Positions 1 to 10,777 of a stretch of DNA of 64,000 nucleotides are shown piece after piece (the stretch's first letter is position 1; each line of letters opens with the position of its first letter). Both the position numbers and the translations under genes were made by a program. The stretch spans positions 1,779,322,549 to 1,779,386,548 of the forward strand of contig NC_056743.1 in the NCBI RefSeq assembly GCF_019279795.1, written 5' to 3'. Source of the stretch: Protopterus annectens (Eukaryota > Chordata > Ceratodontiformes > Protopteridae). The notes under the pieces are model-generated. The model saw only the letters and a program-made list of their open reading frames with translations, did no database searches and was not told the origin of the DNA.

Positions 1-95
1 ATTAAAAAAAAAATTCTGTACAGAACAGAATAGTTGTCTGACTGATACCTGGCGACTACCCCTTGTCACATGACCTGTACAGTAGGCATACTTAG
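1..95. other. Unassigned flank
   Basis: AT-rich sequence with a poly-A run at the start. Nothing recognisable. Confidence 0.4.
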
Positions 96-366
96 ACTTT
101 CGGCTTTTCCTGGTTAGGGGTCACCACAGCAGAACTCTGGTCCACTTATGATTGGCAGTGGAGTTTTACGGTGCAGAGTTGCCAGCCCGATGCCCAACCT
201 TCAATGAAGGCATGCCCATTCAAGCTCACACCTACCTGCGTGTCTTTAACATTACTCGACCGCTGGGAGGACATGCAGACTCCACACAGAAGGCGCTTCA
301 GCCGAGAATCGAATGGGGGAACCTCTTACTGTGAGGCGACAATGCTTACCGTTGCTCCACCACGGC
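96..366 (-). mobile_element. tRNA-derived SINE, minus strand, near full length
   Basis: Read on the minus strand, this starts with a tRNA-like head: an A-box-like GTGGAGCAACGGTAAGC, then a B-box-like ATTCGATTCTC about 45 bases later. The widespread CTTCTGTGTGGAGTCTGCATG segment follows, in two overlapping pieces. It ends in the tail CTGTGGTGACCCCTAAC followed by AAAAGCCGAAAG. The same tail closes the copy at 1000-1225 and resembles the 3' end of the RTE element next door, so RTE machinery probably mobilised it. This copy keeps a central segment of about 40 bases that the 1000-1225 copy lacks. I see no clear target-site duplication. The short open frames here are accidental. Confidence 0.8.
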
Positions 367-999
367 TTCCCTAATTCATCCTAGTGTAGAATTTATGATT
401 GTAGTATGCAGCTGAGACTTAACCCTTACATTGTCAGTAGGACCAAGCTTCAAAAATATTATACCAGTTCATATGTCTCTTTATGTCACCATTATAATTC
501 CTGCTGATGTTGGGATACCAGCTTAATGGACTGCTTCACAGTTATTAATAACATGCCAAGAAGTATCTTTCTGTTGCAGATTTTAATGCTGCCAATACAA
601 TTGTGACAAGCTGTTAGAAAAGCATATACTAAGACAATGAATGTACTTTGCTGATACCTGTATCTCTTACCTCTACAAATACCTAATTTCCAGTGGTGAT
701 CCAGTGAGCTCTTCTCACACTGTGTTTATTAAATTGTTTCTTTTCATGTGCAAAATGCATTTGAAGTTTTTGTTATTTTGATACTATTGCTTCCAGTGCT
801 AACTTTTCAAGCATCTACCACTCTTTATGTAACTAGGGTTTAATTTAGTCTTTACTGAGTTTTTACCAGTTGCAGTATTACTGCATGCCTCAGACCCTTG
901 TCTGTCTCTATCTTCCCTCTCTCTGTCTTTTTCTTTTTTGCCATTTCTTTTACTACACATAATATGTTGTATGTATGTATTTTTTATTGTACTCATTTC
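367..999. other. Unassigned spacer
   Basis: AT-rich, no coding signal and no repeat that I can name. Its last bases (986-999) form the left target-site duplication of the next SINE. Confidence 0.4.
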
Positions 1000-1225
1000 A
1001 GCGTGGTGGTGCTGCTGTAGTGTTGTCGCCTCACAGTAAGATGTTGTCCTGTTTGATTCTCAGCTAGACCGTCTTCTGTGTGGAGACATGCGTGAATGGG
1101 CGTACCTTCGTTGAAGGTTGTGCGTCAGAGCCGGCAACTCAGTATGTAAAAATCTACTGCCAATCATTAGCGGACCGGAGTTCCACTGTGGTGACCCCTA
1201 ACTGGGAAAAGCCGAAAGACACAAC
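1000..1225 (+). mobile_element. tRNA-derived SINE, plus strand, with target-site duplication
   Basis: This is the same family as the minus-strand copy at 96-366: head with GTTGTCGCCTCACAGTAAG, B-box-like TTTGATTCTC, and the tail CACTGTGGTGACCCCTAACT followed by GGGAAAAGCCGAAAG. The central part is about 40 bases shorter than in the other copy. It is flanked by attgtactcatttc (986-999) and attgtattcatttc (1226-1239), a 13/14 match. That fits a target-site duplication made by target-primed reverse transcription, so both ends are well placed. Confidence 0.85.
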
Positions 1226-1239
1226 ATTGTATTCATTTC

Positions 1240-1775
1240 TTAAATAGACAAACCTAGTAACAGCACAGCTTCTTTATAGGAGATGTTCTGAAGAGTTGGT
1301 TTGGGCTCCTGTTGAAGTTCTGAGGAATAGAGATGTGACATTTGGAACAAATGTACAGCCATGAAAGGGGTGCAAAGTCTGATACTGCACTATGTTAAAG
1401 TATTTCTTTTCTTTTCTTTTTGGCACAATGATTAATTATAAGTATACTCAAATAGCAGGAGGATGTTTTTTATGGCATGACAATCCATTTCTAGATGTGC
1501 TGTCTTTATCTGCCATTTGCACTTTAATTTCCAAAGTTCTGGGATTTGCTACTACAAGTTTTTCACTTCTGATATGGAGATGACCTCGCAGTATGGTCTA
1601 GTTAAATGAACTGCTCTATGTTATACATGTACACAAATGGGGGCTGAGGTAATCAAACATTGGACGACTCAATGAAGCTGATTTCTGGCTCACAACTTGA
1701 GTTCTGTAAACTGAATTGCCAGACACCAGACTGAATATCTAGCATGATTCACTGCTTTGATATGGCTCTACTATG
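1240..1775. other. Unassigned spacer
   Basis: AT-rich sequence between the SINE and the RTE 3' end. No supported gene. Confidence 0.4.
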
Positions 1776-3905
1776 TCTTCTTCTTCTTTCACCTGCTCTC
1801 ATTAGGGTTCGCCACAGCGGATCATTTGTTTCCATTTATTCCTGTCCTCTGCATCTTGCTCTGTCACATCAACCACCTACATGTCCTCTCTGACCACATC
1901 CACAAACCTTATCTTAGGCCTTCCTTTTTTCCTGTTACCTGGCAGCTTCATCCTTAGCATCTTTTTCCCAATATACTTTGCATTCCTCCTCAGCACATGT
2001 CCAAACCAACGTAATCTTGCCTCTCTGACTTTGTCTCCAAACCTTCCAACCTGGGCTGACTCTCTAATATACTTATTCCTAATTCTATCCACACTCGTCA
2101 CACCCAGTGCAAATCTTAACATCTTTAACTCTTCCACGTCCAGCTCTGACTCCTGCCTTTTTGTCAATGCCACTGTCTCCAACCCATATAACATAGCTGG
2201 TCTCATTAACCTCTTGTAGACCTTCCCCTTCACTCTTACTGGTACTCGTCTGTCAGAAATCACTCCTGACACTCTTCTCCACCCACTCCATCCTGCCTGT
2301 ACTCTCTTCTTCACCTCTCTTCCACATTCACCATTACTCTGCACTGCTGATCCCAAGTATTTAAACTCATCCACCTTCACCACCTCTACTCCCTGCATCC
2401 TCACCATTCCTCTATGCTCCCTCTCATTTACACACATATATTCTGTCTTAGTCCTGCTAACCTTCATTCCTTTTCTCTCTAGAGCATATCTCCACCTCTC
2501 CAGGGTCTCCTCCACCTGTTCCCTACTCTCACTACAGATCACAATGTCATCTGCAAATATCATAGTCCACGGGGACTCCTGCCTGATCTCATCTGTCAAC
2601 CTGTCCATCACCATTGCAAATAAGAAAGAGCTCAGAGCTGATCCTTGATGTAATCCCACCTCCACCTTAAACACATCCGTCACTCCCACCGCAGACCTCA
2701 CCGCTGTCACACTACTCTTGTACATATCCTGTACCACTCTTACATACTTCTCTGACACTCCTGACTGCCTCATACAATACCACAACTCCTCTCTCGGCAC
2801 CATGACATATGCTTTCTCTAAGTCCACAAAGACACAATGCAACCCTTCTGACCTTCTCTGTACTTCTCCATCAACACTCTCAGAGCAAACAATGCATCTG
2901 TAGTGCTCTTTCCTGGCATGAAACCATACTGCTGATCACTAATCATCACCTCCCTTCTTAAACTAGCTTCCACTACTCTTTCCCATAACATAATGCTGTT
3001 TCTGATCAAATTAATACCTCTGTAGTTACTACAGCTCTGCACATCACCGTTATTCTTAAAAAATCGGTACCAAAACACTTTTTCTCCATTCCTCAGGCAT
3101 CCTCTCACTTTCCAAGATTTCATTAAACAATCTAGTTAAAAACTCCACTGCCATTTCACGTAAACACCACCATGCTTCCACAGGTATGTCATCTGAACCA
3201 ACAGCCTTTCCATTCTTCATCCTCTTCATAGCTATCCTTACTTCCTCCTTGCTAATCCACTGCACTTCATGATTCACTATCTGCACATCATCCAACCTTC
3301 ATTCTCTTCATTTGTCAGCCCCTCAAAGTACTCTTTCCATCTGCTCAACACACTCTCCTCGCTTGTGAGTACATTTCCCTCATTATCCTTTATCACCCTT
3401 ACCTGCTGCACATCTTTACTAGCTCAGTCCCTCTAGCTAGCCAACCGGTACAGGTCCTTTTCTCCCTCCTTAGTGTCCAACCTTTCATACAACTCTTCAT
3501 ACGCCTTATCCTTAGCCTTCGCCACCTCTATCTTTGCCATGCACCTCATCACCTTATACTTTTCTCTACTTTCTTCATCTCTCTGACAATCCCACTTCTT
3601 CTTCGCCAACCTCTTTCTCTGTATACTCTTCTGTACTTCCTCATTCCACCACCAGGTCTCCTTGTCCTCCTTCCTCTTTCCAGATGTCACACCAAGCACC
3701 TTTCTAGCCATCTCCCTTACTAGCCCTGCTGTAGTTACGCAGTTATTCGTTAACTCTTCACTGCCACCCAGTGCCTTTCTTAACTCTTCCCTGAATTCCA
3801 CCTCTCAATTACCCTTTTTCAGTTTCCACTATTTGATCCTTGGTGCTGCCTTCACACTCCTCCTCCTCTTCTTGATCACCAATGTCATCCTACAAATCAG
3901 CATCC
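1776..3905 (-). mobile_element. RTE-clade LINE, 5'-truncated, 3' end intact
   Basis: This minus-strand non-LTR retrotransposon runs from the end of its endonuclease/linker region (near 3800) through the RT to an intact 3' tail. The tail reads GATCCGCTGTGGCGAACCCT, then AATGAGAGCAGGTGAAAG and a short GAA microsatellite at 1776-1790. The 5' part, including most of the endonuclease, is missing, and the truncation point abuts the minisatellite at 3926. The tail strongly resembles the SINE tails at 96-366, 1000-1225 and 61030-61085, which makes this element the likely type of helper for those SINEs. Related RTE elements are common in fish and other non-mammalian vertebrates. Confidence 0.85.
1877..3801 (-). 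pseudogene. RTE ORF2 remnant (linker plus reverse transcriptase)
   Basis: Four overlapping minus-strand frames form one decayed RTE reverse transcriptase: 3801-3433 (linker with the WWWNEEVQ signature), 3295-3056 (MKRMKNGKAVGSDDIPVEAW, RT motif 0/1), 3123-2818 (YGFMPGKSTTDALFALRVL) and 2842-1877. The last carries VDLEKAYVMVPREELWYCMR (motif A; families normally have KAYDRVP, so the aspartate is replaced here), GLHQGSALSSFLFAMVMD (motif B), FADDIVICSE (intact catalytic DD), the thumb, and the C-terminal RWFGHVLRR and GRPKIRFVDVV blocks. Frameshifts lie near 3100 and 2830, and a stop lies near 3430. It is non-functional. The open plus-strand frame at 1881-2219 is its shadow. Confidence 0.9.
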
Positions 3906-3925
3906 TATGCTGCCTAATGTACACA

Positions 3926-4918
3926 TACTAAATATGACATAAAAGTGGACTGTGGTTGTCACACTGACCCTTGTTCTCATCCACTGATTCACATACTAAA
4001 TGTGACTTGTGGAGTGTGGTTGCCAAACTGACCCTAGTTCTTATCCCGTTTCACTTACTAAATGTGACTTAAATGTGGACTATGGTTGTCACACTGACCC
4101 TTGTTCTCATCCTGTTTCACATACTAAATGTGACTTAAATGATCGACTGTAGTTGTCACAGTGACCCTTATTCTCATCCTCTGCTTTGCATACTAAATGT
4201 GACTTAAATGTGGACTGTGGTCATCACCGTGACCCTTGTTCTCATCCCCGCTTTCACATACAAAATGTGACTTAAATGTGGATTGTGGTTATCACACTGA
4301 CCCTTGCTCTCATCCCCTGTTTTACATACTAAAAGCAACTTAAATGATGGACTGTAGTTGTAACACTGACCCTTGTTCTCATCCCTCTGTTTCATATACT
4401 AAATGTGACTTAAATGTGGACTGTGGTTGTCACAGTGACCCTTGTTCTCATCCACTGTTTCACATGCTAAATGTGACTTAAATGTGGACTGTGGTTGTCA
4501 CACTGACCCTGTTCTTATCCACTGCTTCACATACTAAATGTGACTTGTGGATTGTGGTTGCCACACTGACCCTTGTTCTCATCCCGTTTCACATACTAAA
4601 TGTGACTTAAATGATCGACTGTTGTCACAGTGACCCTTATTCCCATCCCCTGCTTTGCATACTAAATATGACTTAAATGTGGACTGTGATTGTCACACTG
4701 ACCTCTGTTCTCATCCCCTATTTCACATAATGTGACTTAAATGTGAACTGTGGTTGTCACACTGATGCCTGTTCTCATCCCATTTCACATAATGTGACTT
4801 GAATGTGCACTGTAGTTGTCATAGTGACCCTTGTTCTCATCACCGGTTTACATACTAAATGTGACTTAAATGTGGACTGTGGTTGTCACGCTAACTCTTC
4901 TTCTCATCCCCTGTTTTA
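3926..4918. repeat. ~67-bp minisatellite, about 15 units
   Basis: Tandem units of roughly 60-70 bp follow the pattern CATACTAAATGTGACTTAAA, then TGTGGACTGTGGTTGTCACA, then CTGACCCTTGTTCTCATCC. They repeat from just beyond the RTE truncation point to about 4918. Units differ by scattered substitutions and by small deletions, for example loss of the AAATG step in some units. There is no unique spacer between units, so this is a satellite-like array, not a CRISPR array. Confidence 0.9.
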
Positions 4919-7900
4919 GCTGCACAGCCTACTTGGCAGAAGGAAGATACATAGGTGACTTAATTTTATGCTAACTCCAAATAGCATAAAGGCTACAGGT
5001 ACTACAGTGGCATCAGTAAGTGACCATATAGTGATCTTAATATTGTGGGAGCAAGAGAAAGTCAGATGGCAGGCATGCATGCATGCATATTCAGATAAGA
5101 GGTATGAAACCCTACAGACTTGAATGATTTAAATAGTTATTAATGAGAAGAGATGGAGCTCCCTTTGCCCATTTCACTTTTCCTCCATGGATAAAGTTTT
5201 GGCATTTTTAATAATATGGTGCTTAACATCATTAATCCTTTGTAACACCAGCATTAAGCTTACATCTCTACTATGGATATCTGCTGATTATAAGATAGAC
5301 ATGATAAATTGTAATAAAGAATGGAAATGTTTTCTCAGCAAAAAGGCTGTTACAGTCCAAAAGTATTACAAGGAACTATGCAAAAAGTGTTGAATGCCAT
5401 TCTGGATATACTTACAGGGATTTTTTTAATTAAATTTATAAATGTGATGCATAAGACCTGAGGGGATGGGATTAACATAATATGTCAGCTGGACTATGCA
5501 GCATGCCAACACTCTACCAAACATCTCCTGCTAAACATCAAAACAGGAGTTCAGGTGCCATTTCACAGGCATCATTACCAAGTACAACATTACAGACAGC
5601 AATTTCTTGTGATTTGTCCCATGTAATTAATGACATGGCACTCAGCACCCCAGCAAAGGATACAATGCCATCATGATTCATTAGGCTGACACCTGCATGT
5701 CTAGCAGTTTCTCTCAAGTACTAACTTATAAAGTGCTGCATGCCTATAAGTGAAAGAAATGGTTGTTCTTTACCTATGCCTAACTACAGATTAATAGCAC
5801 TCTTTTCTACTTTTCCCAAAGTAATATTGATTGTTGCCATAAGCACTCCATGGATTTCTTAATATAGGATAGTTTCCATGCTGCCATGCAGTATGGATTT
5901 GTGTCAGAATTTGGTGCTGACACAGCTCTTCTAGGTGTGTTAGAAAGTCTTTAAATAGAGAAGCTTCATGGTATGGTTACTGTAATGTTCTTTATGAATT
6001 TCTCTAAGACATTGAGCTCTGTAGCCATTTGCCCCCTGTCATACAGACTCCTGAGGGGTGATGTCTGATTAGTTTTCTATGCTATGAACAATCCAGCACT
6101 CTTTGCACTCCTTCACCTAAACAGAACAAGCTGTAATGCAAACACCCATTCTAGAAACGTAAACCAATAGTACCATATTAACAGCACAAAAATGACATGA
6201 CAGATACCTAACATAATGTATATCCCATTTCCATAATAGGTTATCTTTATTTATCAAGCCAAGTACTTCATTAGTAATCTTTAATGGACGATGTGGAGAG
6301 AGTCTGCTTAAAGGAGCACCATTAGTCTAGTACCAATATTGAATGATGTGGTTGAGCTTCTTCATGGTCTCCTTTGGCTGTAAGCTGAGTGCGAACCTAT
6401 GAACCAATGAACCATTCTAATGATGAGGCTTAATGTATATTCTTCTCAGGATCAGCACAGTCATCAGTCTGTATTTTCAGTACTGTAATTGCTTACTTTT
6501 CTTTATTTTTTATTTATTTGTTTTCATATTTCTTGATGTTCTGTCCTTGTTCATTTTTTGTAGGTGGCCTTTTTTAATTTGACATCATCTCAGTTATTCC
6601 AGCATGGCTGACATGAGTAAGCTGTTAAAGGTGAATAAGGAATTGGAAGCTAATTCTTGTGGCAGTAGTGAGCTGTCAGTGCTGCACTGAAATATGTTCT
6701 TAATTTATGTATGTATTTAATATAATGTATGTAAAAGTTTAGGTGGCAAAATATGTTTATGTCAATGTCTCATTACAATGCCATAGGTGCAGTGCTCAGG
6801 TCTTGGGAAGGTGTTGCCTGTGTAAAAGTAAGGATCATTACTGTAAACATTTTACTTCCATAAACCGACAAAGTTAAGAAATTATCATACTGATTTATGA
6901 ACACATTTATTTATTTATTGGCCTCATCCTTTTAGCAATAGTTGTCATTGTGCATTGGTACCCATCAGTGATGGCCTTCACTGAATGACAGTTCACTTTC
7001 TATTGCAAAAAGTCAAGATTTAATTTTGCATGTGCAGAGACTTAGCTGTCAGTTTTGCATATGAGACTGGCGACAGTGCACCTTGCTCCACATTTATGAT
7101 ATTACAGAATGCAGAAAATATATCAATTATGATACTTCTTGAATGGCTCAATGAGTTAGTAAAGTATGTTGAAACAGCACAAGCAGTGCAGGGTTTGAAT
7201 CAACATTAGGGAGAGTTTCCCCTTTTGAGACACACTATATGGGTGATCCTTGTTTTTTTTCTATACTTTAAGCTGAACTACATATGCTATTTGAAATGTT
7301 AATGTTGCAATATAATAGTGTACTATCACTGTTAAACATGACAATGTGATCTAATTTACATGCATGAGCATATCAATGATGATGGGAAATAGAAAGTTTA
7401 CCCCGGGAATCACTTCAGTGGCTCTGCTGGACAGAGGCACAGGGAACTAATCTAAGGGGACAGCGAAAGCCAACACATTCTGGCTAGGCTTATAAATGCC
7501 TTTGGGCAGATAGCCTAGTACCCAGTACCCACCTATTAAAATAAAGACACATGCTGGGAAATAAGTAATGCATGTGCAATATTATGAGGTACTAAATTAG
7601 TCATATGACAGTGAACTAAGAAACATGAACATCACAGTAACACATTGCAATTACATCACATTTATGATATTTTTCTCTGTTGTCTGTCCCCCTTTCACCC
7701 TCTCTATATATATTTTTGTTAAATCATTTGGACTACCCTCCATGATATAACATTACCACCAGCATGAGAAGTTCCATCAGTCAAAGGGGCTCTGACCATC
7801 GTCCTTCCACTGGTGGCTGCAGCAACACCACCACAGGCAATGCAAACACCCAGCACTTCTGGGTCACAACCTGTGTGACCTGCATTAGGTAGCTCTGCCA

Positions 7901-8566
7901 TTGGGGCTGCAGCAGTGCTGCCTTCCTAGAATAGAACCAGTAAAGGTGGTGATTATATCACCAACAGTTGACAAGGCTTGTGGAGGAAATATTGGGGAGG
8001 AGCCTTCTGGCCCACATTGGCCATATAAAAAGGATCCTGCAGCAAATTGCTACCCCAGGTGTCTGTGTCAGGTGACAGTGGTGACAGTTCAGAGGGTAAG
8101 GAATAAATTCTAAATGCATTTACTCTAAATGAGGATGCAACCCCAAAGTCCCAAACCTATCCCCAGCCATGGTTCCCCCTAACCCTATGGTTTCCATCAC
8201 TATACCTGTCCGTCTTGCATGTCCTGTATGTCTGGTCTTACTATCTAACCTACCCTACATACCTATTTTCCCCCTTATTCCTAAATACCTTTTGCAACAT
8301 TGCTCGCTCATAAAAATCAAAAACAGGGCAACTATATTATATATATATATATAGCCCCATACATAGCTTTCCATTTTGCATGTGTGTCTATCCAATTTTG
8401 TGGAAGCACAGTATCAGGTTATGAAGAAGTAGATAACTGGAGTGCTCTCCCACCACCATCCTATACATTCCTTAATAACTATCCCAGTGTCTTAGCTTCT
8501 GCTTGCTCCCCAGTTTTAACACTATCCTATCAACCCCATTTCATGCCTTTAATTTTGTCAACAAAA
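4919..8566. other. Unassigned old sequence
   Basis: No repeat family or gene that I can name. Minor features are a GCATGCATGCATGCAT run near 5080, ATTT-rich stretches near 6905, and a short TA run at 8336-8352. The short frames around 5187-5393, 5482-5676, 7719-8113 and 8169-8354 have no recognisable domain and look like chance ORFs. Confidence 0.4.
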
Positions 8567-8645
8567 TAGATTCACACACCACACACATGGCCAGAAATAG
8601 CCCATAAACCAAAATCTCTGTTTCTGTCCTCAACATTTGAATGAC
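8567..8645. repeat. Fragment shared with the 22.87-22.94 kb repeat
   Basis: The segment CACCACACACATGGCCAG and the following AAATAGCCCA match 22875-22905 at about 26 of 28 positions, and similarity continues more weakly for another ~40 bases. It is therefore a third, diverged copy of part of the unknown sequence that follows the PLE tails at 21.9-22.9 and 28.7-29.7 kb. Identity unknown. Confidence 0.55.
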
Positions 8646-9788
8646 CCTTGGCAAGGAGTAGCTTGGCTACCCATACTTCAGTAACAGTAAGTGCTGTTTC
8701 ATGTCCACTGGCAAAAACTGATGGGACACATTCATATGCTGCTACTTGTGGTTCATTGATTAACCCTGCTGTGCCACAAAAAGCAATACTGACATCACTA
8801 TGAGGAGACACTCATTATTATATGTATAACAGGCTCCAGGGTTTAATGTACATCATATGAGATGTTTCAGTTATCACTACTGCTGTGAAGTCTAATGTAC
8901 ACTGTGATGCCCCACCACTGGTCCAGTAATCAAGGACCCTCAATCCATCCCTCTAGCAACAGAGGGGGATGTACATTGAGAGGATGCCAAGTACACACAT
9001 AGTATTGTGAGATGCAGCTCTCTGCATCAGGTGTAATTTCCCTTAAGACCACACTGAGACCACAGTCAGTCCAGGGCTATTTTTTTCTCTCTTTCTCCAG
9101 TTCCTCAGTAAGACTCCCTACTGCCACAGCTATAGAGTTGAGATCCTAGCTGAGTGGCCATGCCAAGACCTCCAGCACCCTCTCTGTCCAATAAGTGATT
9201 TGACTCTCTGCCCAAGCAGCTGACACACACACTCTCTGAGGTTTGATTTATACACATGCACACATGCACCTGGGAAAGGCTTGTACAGGTTTCCTAGCTA
9301 TGCCCCCTTCTGCCAGACTATAATGTAGTTATCACTGCCACCAGTGAAGTCCTTATCAGCTACTTTAAGGCCATTAACAAAAGTTGTCCAATCTTACTGT
9401 GTAATGTTACTATCAAAATAAATGGTAATTTGACCAAGAGCAAGGCCATTAGGAGTGGCCTACACAGTGTCACTAAATAAATATGCAAGTACTCTCAGAA
9501 CTTAAATATGTCTCACAAATCGCCACAATGAAAGGCTTAAATATATTTAATCACTAATAAAAGAACAAGGAAATACTCAGTAAATAATCAGTTACATCAC
9601 AGTTTGAAATCACATGAAATATTTAAAATGATTTTGCAGAACAGTCTGAAATAGAAGAAAACATCTAAGCTATAATTCACAATATGCCTGACTGTATCTA
9701 AGACAAATTACTGTGCCTAGTTAACTTACTTACAGAGCAACAAGCCAGATGTGCTGAGTGGATGTTCTTGTCAGGTCAAAGACAAAAG
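8646..9788. other. Unassigned sequence
   Basis: No named feature. The minus-strand frame at 8811-8572 is short and lacks a recognisable domain. Confidence 0.35.
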
Positions 9789-9885
9789 TACAAAATGCTC
9801 AGTAAATGCTGACAACCAAACAAAACGAAAAAATGAACTGCAGACCTGCTGGCAAAAAAAAACAAGTAAACCAGAAGCCAAAAAT

Positions 9886-9926
9886 TTAGCGCTTTCATCC
9901 ACTGTTTAATACGTGAACTTCCTCAG
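9886..9926 (-). ncRNA. Hammerhead-ribozyme-like core, PLE A 3' end
   Basis: On the minus strand the order is CUGAGGA, A, GUUCAC, a 10-nt loop, GUGGAU, GAAA, GCGC, UA. GUUCAC pairs with GUGGAU over six base pairs (two G-U pairs) as stem II. GCGC is self-complementary, as expected for a minimal stem III or for pairing between two tandem copies. Flanking bases can form a weak, interrupted stem I. There is one extra A between CUGANGA and stem II compared with the textbook core. Hammerhead motifs are known in Penelope-like elements, where they are thought to process tandem transcripts. Self-cleavage is inferred, not shown. Confidence 0.7.
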
Positions 9927-10065
9927 AAACATTTTCAAATTATTTCCAGTTCCTTAAATAACTTACTAAACAGGAAATTACATCATGACCATCAAACTGA
10001 AAAAATAACAAATGTGATTTTCTACAAAAATGAAGTATTATCATAATGATAACAAATAAAAAAAA

Positions 10066-10125
<60 letters not shown>
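10066..10125. repeat. TA microsatellite inside the PLE 3' region
   Basis: An almost pure TA run. TA tracts occur at the same position in the other PLE copies (14731, 21663 and 28446 regions), so this tract travels with the element. Confidence 0.9.
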
Positions 10126-10126
<1 letters not shown>

Positions 10127-10296
10127 AATGAATGTATATACACATATATACACATACATATGTATAAATGCAAAAATACAGTTATAAAAGTGCAGTGTAA
10201 ATTCATGCTGTGTTAATAGCATAATAATCAACTTGAGCATATGAAATGCGTATCCAAAGACCTCTCCCACGTAGACACAACAATCACATGCATACA

Positions 10297-10390
10297 CACA
10301 CCTGCACACACACACAAATATAGACATGTACCCCCCACCCCCCACACACACGCACACGCACACACACACGCACACATCACACACACAGAC

Positions 10391-10456
<66 letters not shown>
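10297..10456. repeat. CA microsatellite inside the PLE 3' region
   Basis: Two CA arrays are separated by a C-rich interruption (CCCCCCACCCCCC near 10331). The same two-array layout occurs in the other PLE copies. The open frames made of alternating Thr/His or Cys/Val codons here are artefacts of the dinucleotide repeat. Confidence 0.95.
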
Positions 10457-10461
<5 letters not shown>

Positions 10462-10777
10462 TAGAACCAAATTAGTCACTATGAAAATATAAAATACACA
10501 TGTGAAAAAATATATCTATAAATATCGTAAAAAATATATGACAATATAAAAATAGTGATGATATATACACATAAGTACACACCCCAAAATGTATATAATA
10601 TAATATATATAAAATGTAATATATGTATAAAACAAAAAAATATGTATATATATATATGAATAATGTAAATCATATCATGTCTCTGAAGGGAATCAGAGTG
10701 ATATGAACATATATGTGTACACACATGTACACCTCACACAAAACACACATGGATCACATGCATATGGTCTCAAACAC

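Noticed and set aside
96..366. tRNA gene in the SINE heads (also 1000-1225 and the 260-bp units)
   Set aside because: A- and B-box-like words are present, but no complete cloverleaf is visible, and the sequence continues into a SINE body and tail.
1881..2219. Plus-strand ORF of 112 codons
   Set aside because: Antisense shadow of the RTE reverse transcriptase on the minus strand.
3926..4918. Possible CRISPR-like array
   Set aside because: Units are contiguous with no unique spacers, and the surroundings are clearly eukaryotic. It is a minisatellite.
5079..5090. GCATGCAT run as a regulatory element
   Set aside because: A short simple repeat with no context to support a function.
7719..8113. 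Back-to-back short ORFs of 60-70 codons
   Set aside because: Low-information, no domain, and no supporting splice or promoter context.
10022..10492. Open frames of alternating Cys/Val, Thr/His or Tyr/Ile codons over CA/GT and TA arrays, also at 14859-15122, 21215-21700, 28017-28634, 37782-38000 and 57950-58271
   Set aside because: They are translations of dinucleotide repeats inside PLE non-coding DNA or isolated microsatellites, open in several frames on both strands.
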